Below are positions 48,640 to 61,842 of a stretch of DNA of 64,000 bases, piece by piece; position 1 is the first letter of the stretch; the number at the start of each line of letters is the position of its first letter. The notes beneath the pieces are model-generated. The model did not search any database and was not told where the DNA came from. It saw only the letters and a list, made by a program, of their open reading frames with translations. The stretch is from Oxytricha trifallax. Its lineage: Eukaryota > Ciliophora > Spirotrichea > Sporadotrichida > Oxytrichidae. Both the position numbers and the translations under genes were made by a program. The stretch lies in NCBI GenBank assembly GCA_000711775.1, contig ARYC01025360.1:39547-103546 (forward strand), in the 5' to 3' direction.

Positions 48640-51600
48640 TATAAAGTATTAGAGTACTATTACGTTTATTAATGAATTTTGTAATTTTTTATTTTTAATG
48701 ATTTATGATCGATAATAATAAATTAACCTAAAAAATAGAGATTGAAAAAACTCACACTAACTAAATCTCTATTAAGTTAGCGCTTAGTCTATTTAGAGAC
48801 AGTCACATCACCATCAGGAATTCTAATTTTGTCAGAATTAACATATCTATAAGTTTGTTTACTTTATTGATGATTAAAATTTAATAAAAATTATATTATT
48901 AAACTTATCCTTTATTTTTTTTAGACTATCGGAGTGTATTTAAAAGCTATTGTTTGAGAATAAATTTATGATTTTGGTATATTTGTATTTCGTTTAATGG
49001 ATCGTATATTATTTATAATACGTCTACTCATAATCTATAAAATATACACTATAATAATTATATTACATTGATTTAATTAATAAATTTTGATCTTTACATC
49101 ATAAGCCTTCTCAAAATGCCTTTGCTTAATATTCATGATTCACTTTTCATTCATTTTCACTAAATTATATTTTTATTATGGTATTTGGAAAAATTACATT
49201 CTTTTATTGGTGAGTCTTCTGGTAGTTCTTTCACAGTTTCATAAAATCTAATAGTTTCATAGACTTGAATAATTCTCAATATCAAAACTTTTGTCAATCA
49301 TTTTTTATTAATTAATGTAATAAATTAATCGGTTAAATTCTTATTTTTTTTTCATATTAATTGATAGCATTCAAACTACATTTATATTTTTAATTTTTTA
49401 CACTCCAATTATTTTTCGTAAGAATGGCTATAAATAAATGAGTTTTTTGAAATACAAATTTAAAGATTATAAATAAATAACATTGTCCAATTTAATTAAG
49501 AAAATAAGTCACTTTTATTGCCATTAAAATAACTATTCTCATAATAATCAATATTTTATTAAATCAAACAAGAGAATAAAGAAATTAGTCTTTAATTAAA
49601 GATTTTCATTCCTTAGATAAAATCTTAAATGTAATTAGTGAAATATGATTAAATTAGAACAAACACCAAAGTATTCCTAATAGATAAAATAATGATTCTC
49701 TTAAAAAGAATAATGATAAATTCTTAGTAACATATGATAAAAATAATTACTATCAATAAAATTAAACCAATCATACTGAGGGATAATAAATTGAAAAAAA
49801 AATAAAATTAAATGGTTAATCTAATAATAATCATTGTTTCTGCCTTTGAGAATCCAAAATACTAAATTTGACTTACCAAGTAAATATTATTTCTTATAGA
49901 AATCTTAAATTATCTCAGCAATATGACGTTTTATATAAAATAATAAATAAGATAAATAATACTTACTTATTAGTCACTCTTTTAAAAAGTAATATTTATG
50001 TCGTGAGTTAAAATTCAAAATTTCGGATAATATAAAAGAAAATAGATATTGAACACAGAACTTCTTACATTATCTATCAATTGAAAATTAAAAATGAAAC
50101 TGCATAAGAAAGAAACCAAAAAATGCTTTTTTATAATGAAATTCGCTTTTATGTAATTCAAGATTAAGCTTTTTTAGAAGTTTTAAGAAAATTCATTCAT
50201 ATTACTATAAAAATGAGCTTTGCTTTTTAAGCTTTTCAAGATTAGCTTTTTGCTATTTTTTATATTTATAATAATCCTGAAGATTTTAATAATATAATTT
50301 AAGTTAATTAGGGTTATGATTAATTTAAATTCATAATACATATTATTCTTCTCTTTTAGTATATTAATATTATTTATATTAACATTATTTTATACACTCA
50401 TTTACATATAAAACTCTATTTATCTCTTTAAATGATAAAATATCAACAATAATATATAAAAAATAAGCATAACATAATAATCTAAATGCTTTTTCAATTA
50501 TTTCTTGGAAAACTTAAATTTTCCAATCATCGCTTGAAATACATATTATTTTTTTTTCTTATAAAATATAAAAAATAAATTTAATGTTAATGTTAATAAT
50601 TGCTTTAAAATTATTTTTTAAAAACAAAAGGTATTGTTAAAAATTAATTTAATTGATTTAAACTTTACAATATTATAAGTTAGCATTATTTTATGTTTAT
50701 TGCGATTCATTTTTTAAAAAATATTTCTTAGAAATTTGAAAGATTTTGTTTTTATAAATAAAACTTAAATAATTATATTTATGAATAATATATATAAATG
50801 TATGTATGTTGGTTTTTTATCAAATTATTATGTTTTTTATGAAAAATGCGCATACCTATAAAAATTTTAATTTAACAAATTGGTAGTTTTAAGGTTATTT
50901 TATAGAATAATTTTTTATAAATATAGCAAAAACTATTTTAATCAAAATAATATAAAATGTAACCCCTTAATATTCTTGAGTAAATATTTTAATTACTTCT
51001 TCTATTGATTTAATTTATCGATATTTTTAATTTTTAATGCCAAATACTTGATTCCTTTTATTCAATGCAATATAATTTAGTTATAAATATAAAAACTAAA
51101 AGCAGCTTATTAATATGACTAAAGAAAATATGATTTTGAATAGAAATATAAGAATGTCGTATTTAATCTTCCTAATTCTAGTTCATATTTAATAATAATT
51201 AACATTATTTTTTGTAATGATTTATTAATTCCGATTCAAAAATTAGATCTTTCCAATTATAATATAATATTATTAATACCAGTTTTACGATATTCTACTA
51301 TTTTTTAAAATCTTTATAAAAAGATTATAACTCAGAATTTAAATTTCTTACTTTAATTATCTAAAAATATAATTCAATTTTGTGTTTTCTAGATTATAAT
51401 TTATGTGTATTTTCTCTACATGATTCTATATATATATATTTCTTAGAAAATTAATGACTATATAAAGATGAATTTAATATTTTTATAATTAATTTTGTTA
51501 AATTCTATTGAAGAAAACTAAATATACTAAATGAAATAAGCAATTATCCTATGTTTATAATCATATATTTGCCAAAAATATTTGATTTTATCATTATTAT

Positions 51601-53670
51601 AATATGTTTAATTCTATTAAAAATTTTTAATAAGATTTTTATTTTCTACAAGTTAGCTAAGGTATTTAACTTAGAATATCTTTGAACTTCGTGAATAAAA
51701 ATTTAAAAATAGAAAAGTTATTTTATAAATAATCAAAATCAAAAATTCTATATATTTCTAAGTATATATTTATTTATAATAAAATATCTAATTAAAGATT
51801 CAGAGAGATATAATTAAAATATAAAGGATAGAATCCTAAATATCATAGAAAATTGAAAAATATGATAATTTATAAAATAATTATGGATAAACCATTTTAA
51901 ATAATTAATACATTTTAACTGTTAATCTTTTCATTATTAGATGTAAATTCTAATTAATCTTTGTTTTTCATCATCAATAATTATTTATTCGTAAGATATT
52001 AAAATTTTATTGTTTTATGTAAGAATCCTTATTATCATTATAGTAAATTATTATCTATATCAAATTAATTAAAAAGGCAATAAATGCTAAAAATTATAAA
52101 TATATTGTTTACTTTAATTTAAATTATTATATTTCAGTTATAAAAAATAAAAATATTTTGTAATTACACTTTAAAGCATATTGGAGTAATTCCTCATTAT
52201 GAAGTAAACTTGTGATATGTCCAAATTAGTAATAGTTTCACTTAATTTAATACCAAAATTAAATGTAAGAACTGAAGAGAGCTAAGAAATAAATAATTTA
52301 CCATATTTTTTTCTTCTATCAATACCATTTAAAATATTTATGGTTATAGCTTATTAATCTACAGTTAATTTTCTCGTTGATAAAATTTCACCATCGGATG
52401 ATAAAAAAAATAACCCAATCAAAATAATAGACTAAGAAGAAAAATAATTAAAAACTTTATTCCCTTCAAATGTAAAAATTGTTATTGAAATTTTTGAGTT
52501 CAAATAATATAAATTGTGAAGGTTTTTTGTTTTTAAGAAATTTTTCTTTTCTACTATCATCTTTTTCAATTTTGGATGCTTTTAATATTAAGAAATTTTA
52601 AAAACTTTTATTTTTTTGTATATTTTATACTTTGCAACTCTTATTGGTGGATAGCTTATTTATGTAAAAGATAGAGTTAAAAACGCTGATATAAATAAAT
52701 AAATTTGATAGACAATAAAAATGGAAATAAAAATAGGAAGTTACACCAAAAATAAAATAAAAAAGAAAAATGTTTAACCTAGATTATTTAATTCAAGTTA
52801 TAACATAATACTAAAATATAAGATAGAATACTATTTCTCATCACCAACTCAACATAATAAAACCAAAAGAAAACACATATATAGATAAATTTGGAAATTG
52901 CTAATAGCACCATCATAGAAAAAGATCGACCTTAAATTGGTCCTTACCTTAATCTTAATAAAACTTATAAAAATAAATTTAGAAGATTTTATTATAAAAT
53001 AATTTTTTTATCTAAACCAGTCTAATTCTGGTAACTTTTAAATAGTATAATTATCAAACATATTGCTCTTTTTATTAAGATCATTTTTAAAACTAAATTT
53101 CACTTATCGGTATTGTAGTAAAACATAATCGTAACTTTTTAAATTTTATATGATAAAAAACAGTAAAATATGCTTCAATATGTTGAAGTAAATCCTCAAA
53201 AAATTAATAAAGCTAACTTCTATTGTAAACAAACCTATTAGATTTATTGACTTAAAATTCTACGATCATATTAAATATACAATCTTTATTAGGTATAGAT
53301 TAGAAATAAGCGGAATCTCGGCATTTTAAGATAATCTAAGCTATATGACATTATAATCTTAAATCTCTCTATCATAATTGAAAATATAAACATACAGTTA
53401 AAATTTCAAAATAAGAACTTATTGATAAATAAAATAGTTTATTGCTCAACATTCTTGATGCCTCAAATAATATTAATATAATATCACATACAAGAATAAT
53501 GAATATTAATAAAAAAGAAAGTTTTATATTCTTAGATTAGACATTCTTATAAATTGAAGAAAATAATAATTTTTATAAATTAATAACATAAATAAATCTA
53601 AAGGTTACTAAAGACCTTTGTTTTATTTTGATATAATTGTGAGAAAATAATAAATTTATTAAATATATTA
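48640..53670. other. 5 kb AT-rich stretch without a gene
   Basis: Read on both strands; only low-complexity AT text, short A/T runs and a (TA)n at about 51430. No coding composition comparable with the remnants elsewhere. This is the emptiest part of the window. Confidence 0.6.
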
Positions 53671-54059
53671 TTGTCGAAATACATTTAAATTTGGAAAATT
53701 AATTATAATTAAATTAATAATAAATCAAAATGTGCAGAAAGTTGGCCAATTTAAACGATCTTAGGCTCATTCGATAGAGAATTCAAAATTAGCTGGACTT
53801 TACTATTGGCGGTACTATTTTATCGCATCCCTGGAGCGAGATAACTCGACTTTAATTAAACACTTCTAAATTCATTAAATTATACCCTCACATTAAAGTC
53901 GAGTTATCTCGCTCCATGGATGCGATAAAATAGTACCGCCAATAGTAAAGTCCAGCTAATTTTGAATTCTCTATCGAATAATGCACCTAACTGCCACGAT
54001 TTTGATTTATTATTAATTTAATTATAATTAATTTTCCAAATTCAAATGTATTTCTACAA
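53671..54059. mobile_element. TA-flanked hairpin element, copy 3 (389 bp)
   Basis: Ends TTGTCGAAATACATTT (one change from TTGTAG) and inverted AAATGTATTTCTACAA, with TA at 53669-53670 and 54060-54061. The arms and the blocks TTATCGCATCC and TCAAAATTAGCTGGAC match copies 1 and 2. The loop (TAAATTCATTAAATTATACC...) is the reverse complement of theirs, so this copy is inserted in the other orientation. The right arm has lost roughly 25-45 bp between TCTATCGAAT and CTGCCACG, and the left arm has small changes in the same area. It lies in AT-rich DNA, not in a recognisable gene. Confidence 0.87.
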
Positions 54060-55110
54060 TAATAACTAATCTTATAATTTTCTATTAAAAAAAAATCTCA
54101 ATCAATCAATATTAAAAAGTAACTGATGTCTAAACATCTAAAAGACAGTAAAAATAGTTTTAGTTTTTTTAATAGTTTTTATATTCCTCTAATTATACCT
54201 GATAACAAAATTAATGCTTTACAACACTGACTTTACAAAAATATTAATCACAATTTAAGGTATGTTAAATTTTTTATTTATTCATTTGTCTCTAGATTTT
54301 ATATAAAATTTAAAATAGTCTTAAGGGATAATAATAACATTATCATAACCTCTATTGATTTAGATTTTTTTATTTAGACTATAATTTGAAATTAATTATC
54401 AATTTTATAAATAACATGCAGATTTCTTAAAACATATCTTTAATTTTCAGCGTATATTGAAGTGAAAACAAAATAGAAAAAAATAATGTTTTAAATTCTT
54501 TACTTCATTTTCGAAAATATCCCAAAAGTGAACCTAACTATTTATGTTGTTAAGCTTTTCATATTTATATAAAATTGTCAAATATTAAAGTTTTACTTCA
54601 AAATCGTTGCATCAATAATATTTATTCCTTTTTGATGTTTTAATTTAAAATATTATGAATTTTTTAACACAAAAAATAAATGAATATGTTATTAACCATT
54701 CAGTTATCTTTTCCTCAAAACTTTATTTAGATGGCAATTAAATTATTGAATTTTTTTTAAATTATAAATATATTGAAAAATATTTATTAATTAGTAAACA
54801 AAACTTTTAATCAAATAGAAAATGAAATAAAAGATAAGCATCTAAAAAATCAAATCCTAAAAATACATAAATTTAACTTAAATTTATTCTTTTAAATTAT
54901 TTTAATATCACTCTATGAATATTACAGTTAATGAACCACAAAACCTGATAGAACTGGTTCTATAACAAAAATAAAATAAATGCTTTATGATTCTATATAA
55001 ATATATATAAATTAATAAAAAGTAAACATTTAAAATAATACAGTTTTTTGTTATTAAAATTTATTTTTAAATTAATTTATATTCAAAATTATAATGAGTT
55101 TTTGCTTGCA
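54060..55110. other. AT-rich spacer between two hairpin elements
   Basis: No gene or repeat was recognised. Confidence 0.5.
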
Positions 55111-55768
55111 GGTCAAACACACCCCCTCATAATTACTATTTTTATTTGTAATCTTGTAGAGTTTTTGACGCTGAGCAAGATTGTCAGAAGTGCCATTTAA
55201 TTGTGAGTAATAGTTTTAGAGCAAAGACCAAAATTAAATTCATTTTGCACATAAAATCATCATAAAATAGTCAAAAATTGAAAATAATTTAAAATAGTCA
55301 AAAACTGAAAATAATTTTTCTATTTATATTTTTTTAAAAATCATTATTGGTTTTTTTTGTCATATTCTGGATAAACTATGATACTATAAGTAATATTTTG
55401 GAAAGTATTTATTTATTTTTTTCATATTTAATAATTTTAGCATTTATTTTGCATTCTTGAATTAAAAATTTACTTTCCAAAATATTACTTATAGTATCAT
55501 AGTTTATCCAGAATATGACAAAAACAACCAATAATGATTTTTAAAAAAATATAAATAGAAAAATTATTTTCAGTTTTTGACTATTTTAAATTATTTTCAA
55601 TTTTTGACTATTTTATGATGATTTTATGTGCAAAATGAATTTAATTTTAGTCTTTGCTCTAAAACTATTGCTCACAATTAAATGGCACTTCTGACAATCT
55701 TGCTCAGCGTCAAAAACTCTATAAGATTAAAAATAGAAATAGTAAATTATGTGGGGGTGTGTTTACCC
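55111..55768. mobile_element. 658 bp hairpin (foldback) element
   Basis: Two arms of about 296 bp (55111-55406 and 55472-55768) are near-perfect inverted copies around a 65 bp AT-rich loop. Ends are GGTCAAACACACCCCC and, inverted, GGGTAAACACACCCCC. Internal landmarks such as TTTTTGACGCTGAGCAAGAT and GTCAGAAGTGCCATTTAATT recur exactly in the opposite arm. It has no ORF, and its ends are unrelated to the TA-flanked family. No clear target duplication is seen: flanks read TTTGCTTGCA on the left and AGATATCCAG on the right. High arm identity indicates a recent insertion or arm-to-arm conversion. Confidence 0.85.
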
Positions 55769-55919
55769 AGATATCCAGAATTTTGAACTTAATTAAAGAA
55801 ATTGATTATAGTAGTAAATGAGTAATCTCAAAATTAAATTTAACATATCACTATTTAATACTAAAATCAAGCATCAACCATAGTCATTACATAGTTATAT
55901 ATAAGTAAGTTGTCTTTAC

Positions 55920-56490
55920 AATCCCTGACTTGACAGCCGTGAAGACAAAAAAACTCAGAAATACCCTAGCGCTCCCCATTCAACATCAATCCTAAACAAA
56001 ATGCATGCGCATTAAAAACATTCCACAAAGAACTCGCAGAGTTCTGCTTTATGTAAACAATATAAGGGGGCGTGATAAAACTCTAAACAGACCCACCTCT
56101 AATAAGAATATAGTCTGTGTCCTTTTGCTGTGGTAGAATCATTAACCAAAACTGTTGTGGGAGAAAATAACTTAAAATTAACTTTTCAGGCTTTCTTAAT
56201 CACACTTTTGAAGACTGAGCAGAAGCAGCAAACTATACCTAATACAAATAAAGCTGGAATCAAAACAGATAGCTAATCTATAAAGGTAAATATTAAGCGT
56301 GAAGTGAACTTGAGGATTTTGGAACAGAAGGATTGAATCACGTCGATTGAGATCAATAAAGAGAACACTGCGACCTCAACCAAATCTAAGAAAAATCTAG
56401 TGTGGATGAAATTAAATATTATTGAGTGTCCAGACTCGGGTCAAAGAGAGAAACCATTTACTTTAACTTACAAATTTAATAATAGAAAAT
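55920..56490 (+). pseudogene. Unrecognised coding remnant, probably two exons
   Basis: The segment is GC-richer than its flanks. A first block in one frame reads SREDKKTQKYPSAPHSTSI and HQKHSTKNSQSSALCKQYKG (to about 56072). After a possible acceptor (TTAACTTTTCAG, about 56189) a frame runs AFLITLLKTEQKQQTIPNTN, KAGIKTDSQSIKVNIKREVN and LRILEQKD, a TGA, then ITSIEINKENTATSTKSKKN and IIECPDSGQREKPFTLTYKF. Between the blocks the frame is unclear. The polar Ser/Thr/Lys-rich composition is coding-like; no domain was recognised. Confidence 0.4.
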
Positions 56491-57529
56491 AATTATTTTT
56501 CAAAAAAAAATGAATAGAAAATTAAATAAAAAGTCAAAATTTTATCTATTTGTAACATTTATATACTAGAATTATAGCACGCATTGAGTTGCATCCGAAT
56601 TGTTAAATTACTTAAAATTAAAATTTTTTAATGAGTGGAATTTTAATCAATGAACTTTCCATACTCAAATTATTTTTATAATCTTTTATTTTAAATTTTT
56701 AATTAAAATTAAATTTCAAAAATTTATAATTGATAAAAGTTTTTAATTTTTAATTTATATTTGTAAATTAATTTTATATTTTAGAAATTTGTTTATTCAA
56801 TAAAATACTATTATTATAAAATTATAATTATTTATTTTGTTTATTCAAAGTTTTTAAATTATAATTATAGATCGCTTCATTTTTCATTTTTCCTTATTAA
56901 TTTGAATAATTTTTTAAATATTAAACACCAATTGATACCCGTTAAATCATACATTTTCATATTAAAGTTCTTTTTGAAAATAAAAAATCTCAGTTAATTT
57001 TAAATTGTTTTAATCTTCTTTTTTAAAATTTATAACTAGTAAATTTTTATAAAAATTATATAGCTTCATAATTTTCACTATTAATATTATGTTTATTAAA
57101 TCATTGAGAAATTTTATCAATAATCTTATTAAGGATAATGAATATAATTATTAATTATATTTCTTAAGAGTTTAGTATATTCAATTTAATTGAAGGCATT
57201 ATGTTTATAATTAATATTTATTTGATTTGATGCTTAGGTATATAATTGTAATATAAAATTTAAATTATAAACTTTAATTATTTAAGAAACATTAAAATAA
57301 GCTAAAATATTTGAAAAGTAAGTGAAATTTAAAATGTAACCAATAATTTTTATAATGTTCAATCGAGCAATTAACAGATTTAAGTATATATGAGCATTTG
57401 AATCATCACTGCTGATTGAAATTACATTATCCTGAGGATTTGTTAATGAATCTCTCATAGATATTTGTGACTTCCATCGTTATAAATATATCTTCAGTTT
57501 CGATCATAAATCAGCTCAGGACGATGCAA
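56491..57529. other. AT-rich spacer
   Basis: No gene or structured repeat was seen. Confidence 0.5.
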
Positions 57530-57870
57530 AATCGCCCTGTTCGAGCCTCAAATAGCTTATAAGCCATTCTTAATTAGACCTTATAAACTTTCTTCTTAAG
57601 TTCCAATTATTTGATAATCTTAATTATTTTAATAAAAATAGTGATTTAATTAATTAATATTACTATAAAGTAGATATTGACTACTATTAAATAAAATATC
57701 TTAATAGAAATTTAATTTTCATTAACTTTATTACTATTATTGTTAAAATTATAAAATTTAATTAATGCTAAAAATTTTAATTAAAAAATTACATAAATGA
57801 GCCATAAATGAAGGCTATAAGCCTGATTAAGAATGGGCTTATAAGCCTTTGGAGGTTCGAGGAGGCCATG
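57530..57870. mobile_element. Short inverted-repeat element with GC-rich ends
   Basis: TTCGAGCCTCAAATAGCTTA through AAGCCATTCTTAATTAG (57540-57577) recurs inverted at 57823-57861 with a few mismatches, including the block GGCTTATAAGCC, itself a palindrome. The 245 bp between is AT-rich and non-coding. Outer flanks stay partly alike (GCCCTG on the left, GCCTCC inverted on the right), so the exact ends are uncertain. A MITE-like insertion is likely. Confidence 0.6.
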
Positions 57871-58633
57871 TTTACAATATTTTGAGAAATTAAAGCATCA
57901 ATTTACAGATACAAGACAAATGAAGTGAATCAAAATATCTTGGGCTTATTCATAAATAATTCATACAGATATCTTAATTTAGAATATCTAAAATTCATTA
58001 AAGCCCTTCTATAATTTTTCTAATCTTAATTGCTTTTTAGATAATAATACTCAAAATTTTTATTTAACATTTAATTTCATTTATTTTACAAGAAATTAGC
58101 TTATCATAATTAACATCTTAAATCTAAAATTATTATTTTTGATTTGAAGTTTTAATTTTCAACCTTTAAATTTGTAACTCACTCATCATTTATAATTTAC
58201 TTTTAAAGCTTAAATATTTCTTACTTGATAGATCTATTGAATTTTTACAATTAAATTTTCTATTAATCTTTATCACTATAATAAAATTTCAACTAGACTT
58301 AAATGATGTTTTGTTTTAATATTAAAACATATTTTAGTATAATTTATAAATCTCGTTAAGTAAATAAGTTTTTAAAACTAAATTTATTTGTAAGTAATTA
58401 AATAAAATGGTATATATTCTTTTTAGATTCATAAATTTCTAATCCGTTAAGACAGACGTTCATAATAATAAAAGCCACTTCCTCTACTTCCTAAAAATAA
58501 AAAATTTTAATATATTCAATAAATAGATTATACTTTGATACAATATTATAGAGTTACTTATAATTAACTAATTTATAGTTTATCCTAGATGCAACTAAGT
58601 ATAGTTGGTGATTGATATTGTTGCAAGATTGTA
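57871..58633. other. AT-rich spacer
   Basis: No gene or repeat was recognised. Confidence 0.5.
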
Positions 58634-59600
58634 ATGGATTCCATTATGTTTTAAAGCAGATTTTACAGTCAACAGAGGTTAAGTGGAAGAGATTTGTTTA
58701 ATAAAATTATATTGATATATTTTCTCTGTTTGCATTATTTTCCAAGAATTATATAGAAATTTGGATAGTTGGTAAATTAAGTAGTGCTGTATGATTATTT
58801 CTTAAAATATTCATTTATTTTTCGCATTTTTAACATTTTTACACTTGTAAATCCATTTTCAAAGTTATTATTGCTGCTTCAATATAAGAATTGCATTATG
58901 AAGGCATAAAGTTGGGTAAAAACCAGAAATGTTTATTGCAAAGTTAAAAGAATAAGACTTTAAATGCAAGTCTTATAAATGATGATGCATTAGATAAAAA
59001 TATTTAGAAACTGTATATTCCTAGAGCATTTAGTAATTTTTTAATAAAGACTATACTTTATTGATAATTAAGTAAAGGATTAATTGATTAAGGAATAACT
59101 ATAAAAATTTAAGCAGGCAGCTTAAACTCATAGATAATCTGATTTATCTAATATGAATAATCAAAGACTTTCCTCATCTAATTAATTAAATTATGAGAAG
59201 AAGATTAAAATGAAGCATTGCATTTATAGCTTAATCTATAGTATAATTGAGTGTGCTCAATTATCTTTTGATTTTCCTGTTAATAAGAAAGGGAATTTTG
59301 ATAACTAATACCTTCAGATTTACATCTTACTTCGTTTGCATTGAAAATACTTTGAAATTCCTGGATTTTAAAGAGATCTAGATGCTTCCCTTTGTGATGA
59401 ATCTGAAAAGAGCAACAAATTTTAAATTTCGAAATTAAGAGTTATTTCAAGAAAAGATGATGTTAGTTGATTCATTTTAATATGTAGAAGCTCTAAAACT
59501 CTAAACTAGTGCAAAGATCATCAAAATCTTTTGAATATAACCAATTTAGGAAATCTAAATTATTTTTTTATATAAACTAAAAAAATGTAACATATTTAAA
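58634..59600 (+). pseudogene. Unrecognised coding remnant in one frame with two TGAs
   Basis: A single frame stays in register from about 58634. The first half is hydrophobic and AT-rich (weak evidence), then KDQLIKEQLQKFKQAAQTHR and LSNMNNQRLSSSNQLNYEKK (about 59090-59200), LSFDFPVNKKGNFDN, and a TGA at 59342. The same frame then gives KYFEIPGFQRDLDASLCDES, SNKFQISKLRVISRKDDVS, a second TGA, and FILICRSSKTLNQCKDHQNL. The middle and C-terminal parts look truly coding. The absence of frameshifts, with only nonsense changes, is unlike most remnants here. The protein is unrecognised. Confidence 0.4.
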
Positions 59601-61020
59601 TAATGTGATTTCAATAACAACTAACTTAAAATAATAGGAAACGTACACAATTGGCTTTAAATTTTTTACAGATTCTGTTGACAAATTAGCTACAACTTTC
59701 TCGCATAAAAGTTGTAAACTATAAGTAAATTATATCTACAACTAATAATTATATCTTCATCATTGGTGTTTATTCAAATAATAGCAGATAGAGGTTCTAG
59801 TTTTGCGTATTACAAGTAATTATTGAACAATTAAGCTAAGAAATTTAAGGAAAACCAAACAAAATTTAATTAATCATCATAACAAGATTGGTTTCAAATC
59901 ATTATCTATCATGAGTTTATTTATTTTTTAAATAAATTGTAATAGCTATTATACATTCTATTTAATTATGCTGCAAAGAATCAGTAAAATTGTTTTTTTA
60001 TACATGAAAGAGGGAGCATAGTGAGAAAAAATTTTTATATCTCAGTAAGCTCTCCTAACGAAAATTAATTCATTAACACTTTATTTAATTCTTTATAGCT
60101 TACTTTATTATTTTTACAATTATTATAAAATAACTATCTTAATAAATAAAATTATATCTTATATATTATATAATTATAATATCTCCATTCAAAAATATAG
60201 ATGACACCATCTTCAAACAAAACTACTCGGCTATATATATCTTCTATTTTTATTCTTTAATTCTCCAAATAATAACTTGATACTTAAAAATTTTGTCCAC
60301 AATGAATTTATTAACTTAAATTTATGATAATTACTTTCCGTTTACATGAAAAAGTAATATCAATTTTGGTGTTAAATATAACTATAATATTAAATATAAT
60401 ATCTAAAGTGATACTTTTTATTAAAACGAAAAAAGTAAAGTCATAGAGTCAAGATAAGTAAATATAAAAATTAATCTTTTAAATAACTCATAATGACATG
60501 ATTAATACAAATAAAAAAAGTATGTTAATCAGTCAATTAAAGCTTGGTGAGTGAACTGAAAAATTTTTAATTTTTCCACTTGGCTCTTATAAAGAGTACG
60601 ATGAAAAGATAAGGCTGATGTTTAAAAGTGAAAGCTATTTTTAAGAGGTATTTAATCAGTCAAATTTAATAATTTTTCATAAAAAGCATTAGGAATATAG
60701 CTGTTTTGTCATACTAACTTGTTCACAAAAAAAGTTATGGTTGCTGTTTTTTGTTATATTTTAATTTATGTTATGCTTATAACACTTTATTACAATGCCA
60801 TTCTCATTACCTGTTAAATCTTTTTTCATTACTAATTTTGGTATTTTTAAGGTAATTCATTTATGAAGGTCTCCTAATTTTACTTTGTTAAAGTTTAAGC
60901 GTCAATATGTTGAATCCCTAGATTTTTAATAGATCATATATTATACAACTTATCAAAAAAGTTAGTAAAATTTGAGATAACATCTATTAAAATTATTAAA
61001 ATAAATGATGATTAACATTA
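59601..61020. other. AT-rich spacer
   Basis: No gene or structured repeat was recognised upstream of the 61021 ORF. No promoter element can be pointed to. Confidence 0.5.
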
Positions 61021-61842
61021 ATGAATTTTAATTTATACAATTTGTTAAATTCAAAAAGTTTTACTGATTAAAGAAAAAAAAGTATAAAAATTTATGATGA
61101 ATGCCTAAATTTTAATTAGAAATTAAGAAGAGAAAAATTTAAGCATCTTTTTGAATTAGGAGATGATAAGCTTATTCAATTAGAAAAAAATCTTGTTGCT
61201 TATACTAACTAATCTATCCATGTTAAAGAAAGTTTTGATCATGAATAGTACAACAACGAACATAATACCAAAGCTTCGAGTTTGGATGAAATTTTGGAAT
61301 AGTGCTAAGATTAATGCATAATAGAAGTAAAAATCAGAAAAGACTATAGATATTTAACTAAAGAAGTAAATTATATAATTAAATATATTTTGATGACTTT
61401 TATTTTTTAGAATTCTTCTAATAATCTACAAATATCTTTCTATTTATTTAATTATTGTGACTCTTATTTTAATAAAAAACTAATAAAAGGATTTAAAAGC
61501 AATTATTAAAATATATAATTTTATCAAATCATGGCTATCAATAAAATTACTAAAATAAAAGAGTAAAACATATTTTTCTTAAATTTTAATCGTAATATGC
61601 ACTCAATTAATATATGTTTCATTAATTTCAATTAACTTCATAAAATTAAGAATTAGGCTATAACTTAAAATGTAATATGTAAATATGACTATTATTTTTA
61701 AATCATTTAAAATTCAATCCTTCATTTAGTTTCAAATAACATAATTTATGATTAATACTATTAATATAAAATTCAGAAAAATTAAAAAATTTAAGAGTAC
61801 TTTTTTATTTTAAACTATAAAGATTATATCTTTATTAATTGA
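61021..61842 (+). CDS. Hypothetical protein ORF, apparently unbroken
   Basis: From ATG 61021 to TGA 61840 the frame is open for 273 codons. The first 115 residues have coding character: SFTDQRKKSIKIYDECLNFN, KFKHLFELGDDKLIQLEKNL, VKESFDHEQYNNEHNTKASS and LDEILEQCQDQC. A candidate 45 bp intron (61366-61410, GTAAAT...TTTTTAG) would be spliced without changing frame, giving KE|NSSNNLQISF. Beyond about 61480 the text becomes low-complexity, so the true end may be earlier. No domain was recognised. A chance ORF of this length is possible with only one stop codon, so the call rests on composition of the first half. Confidence 0.35.
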
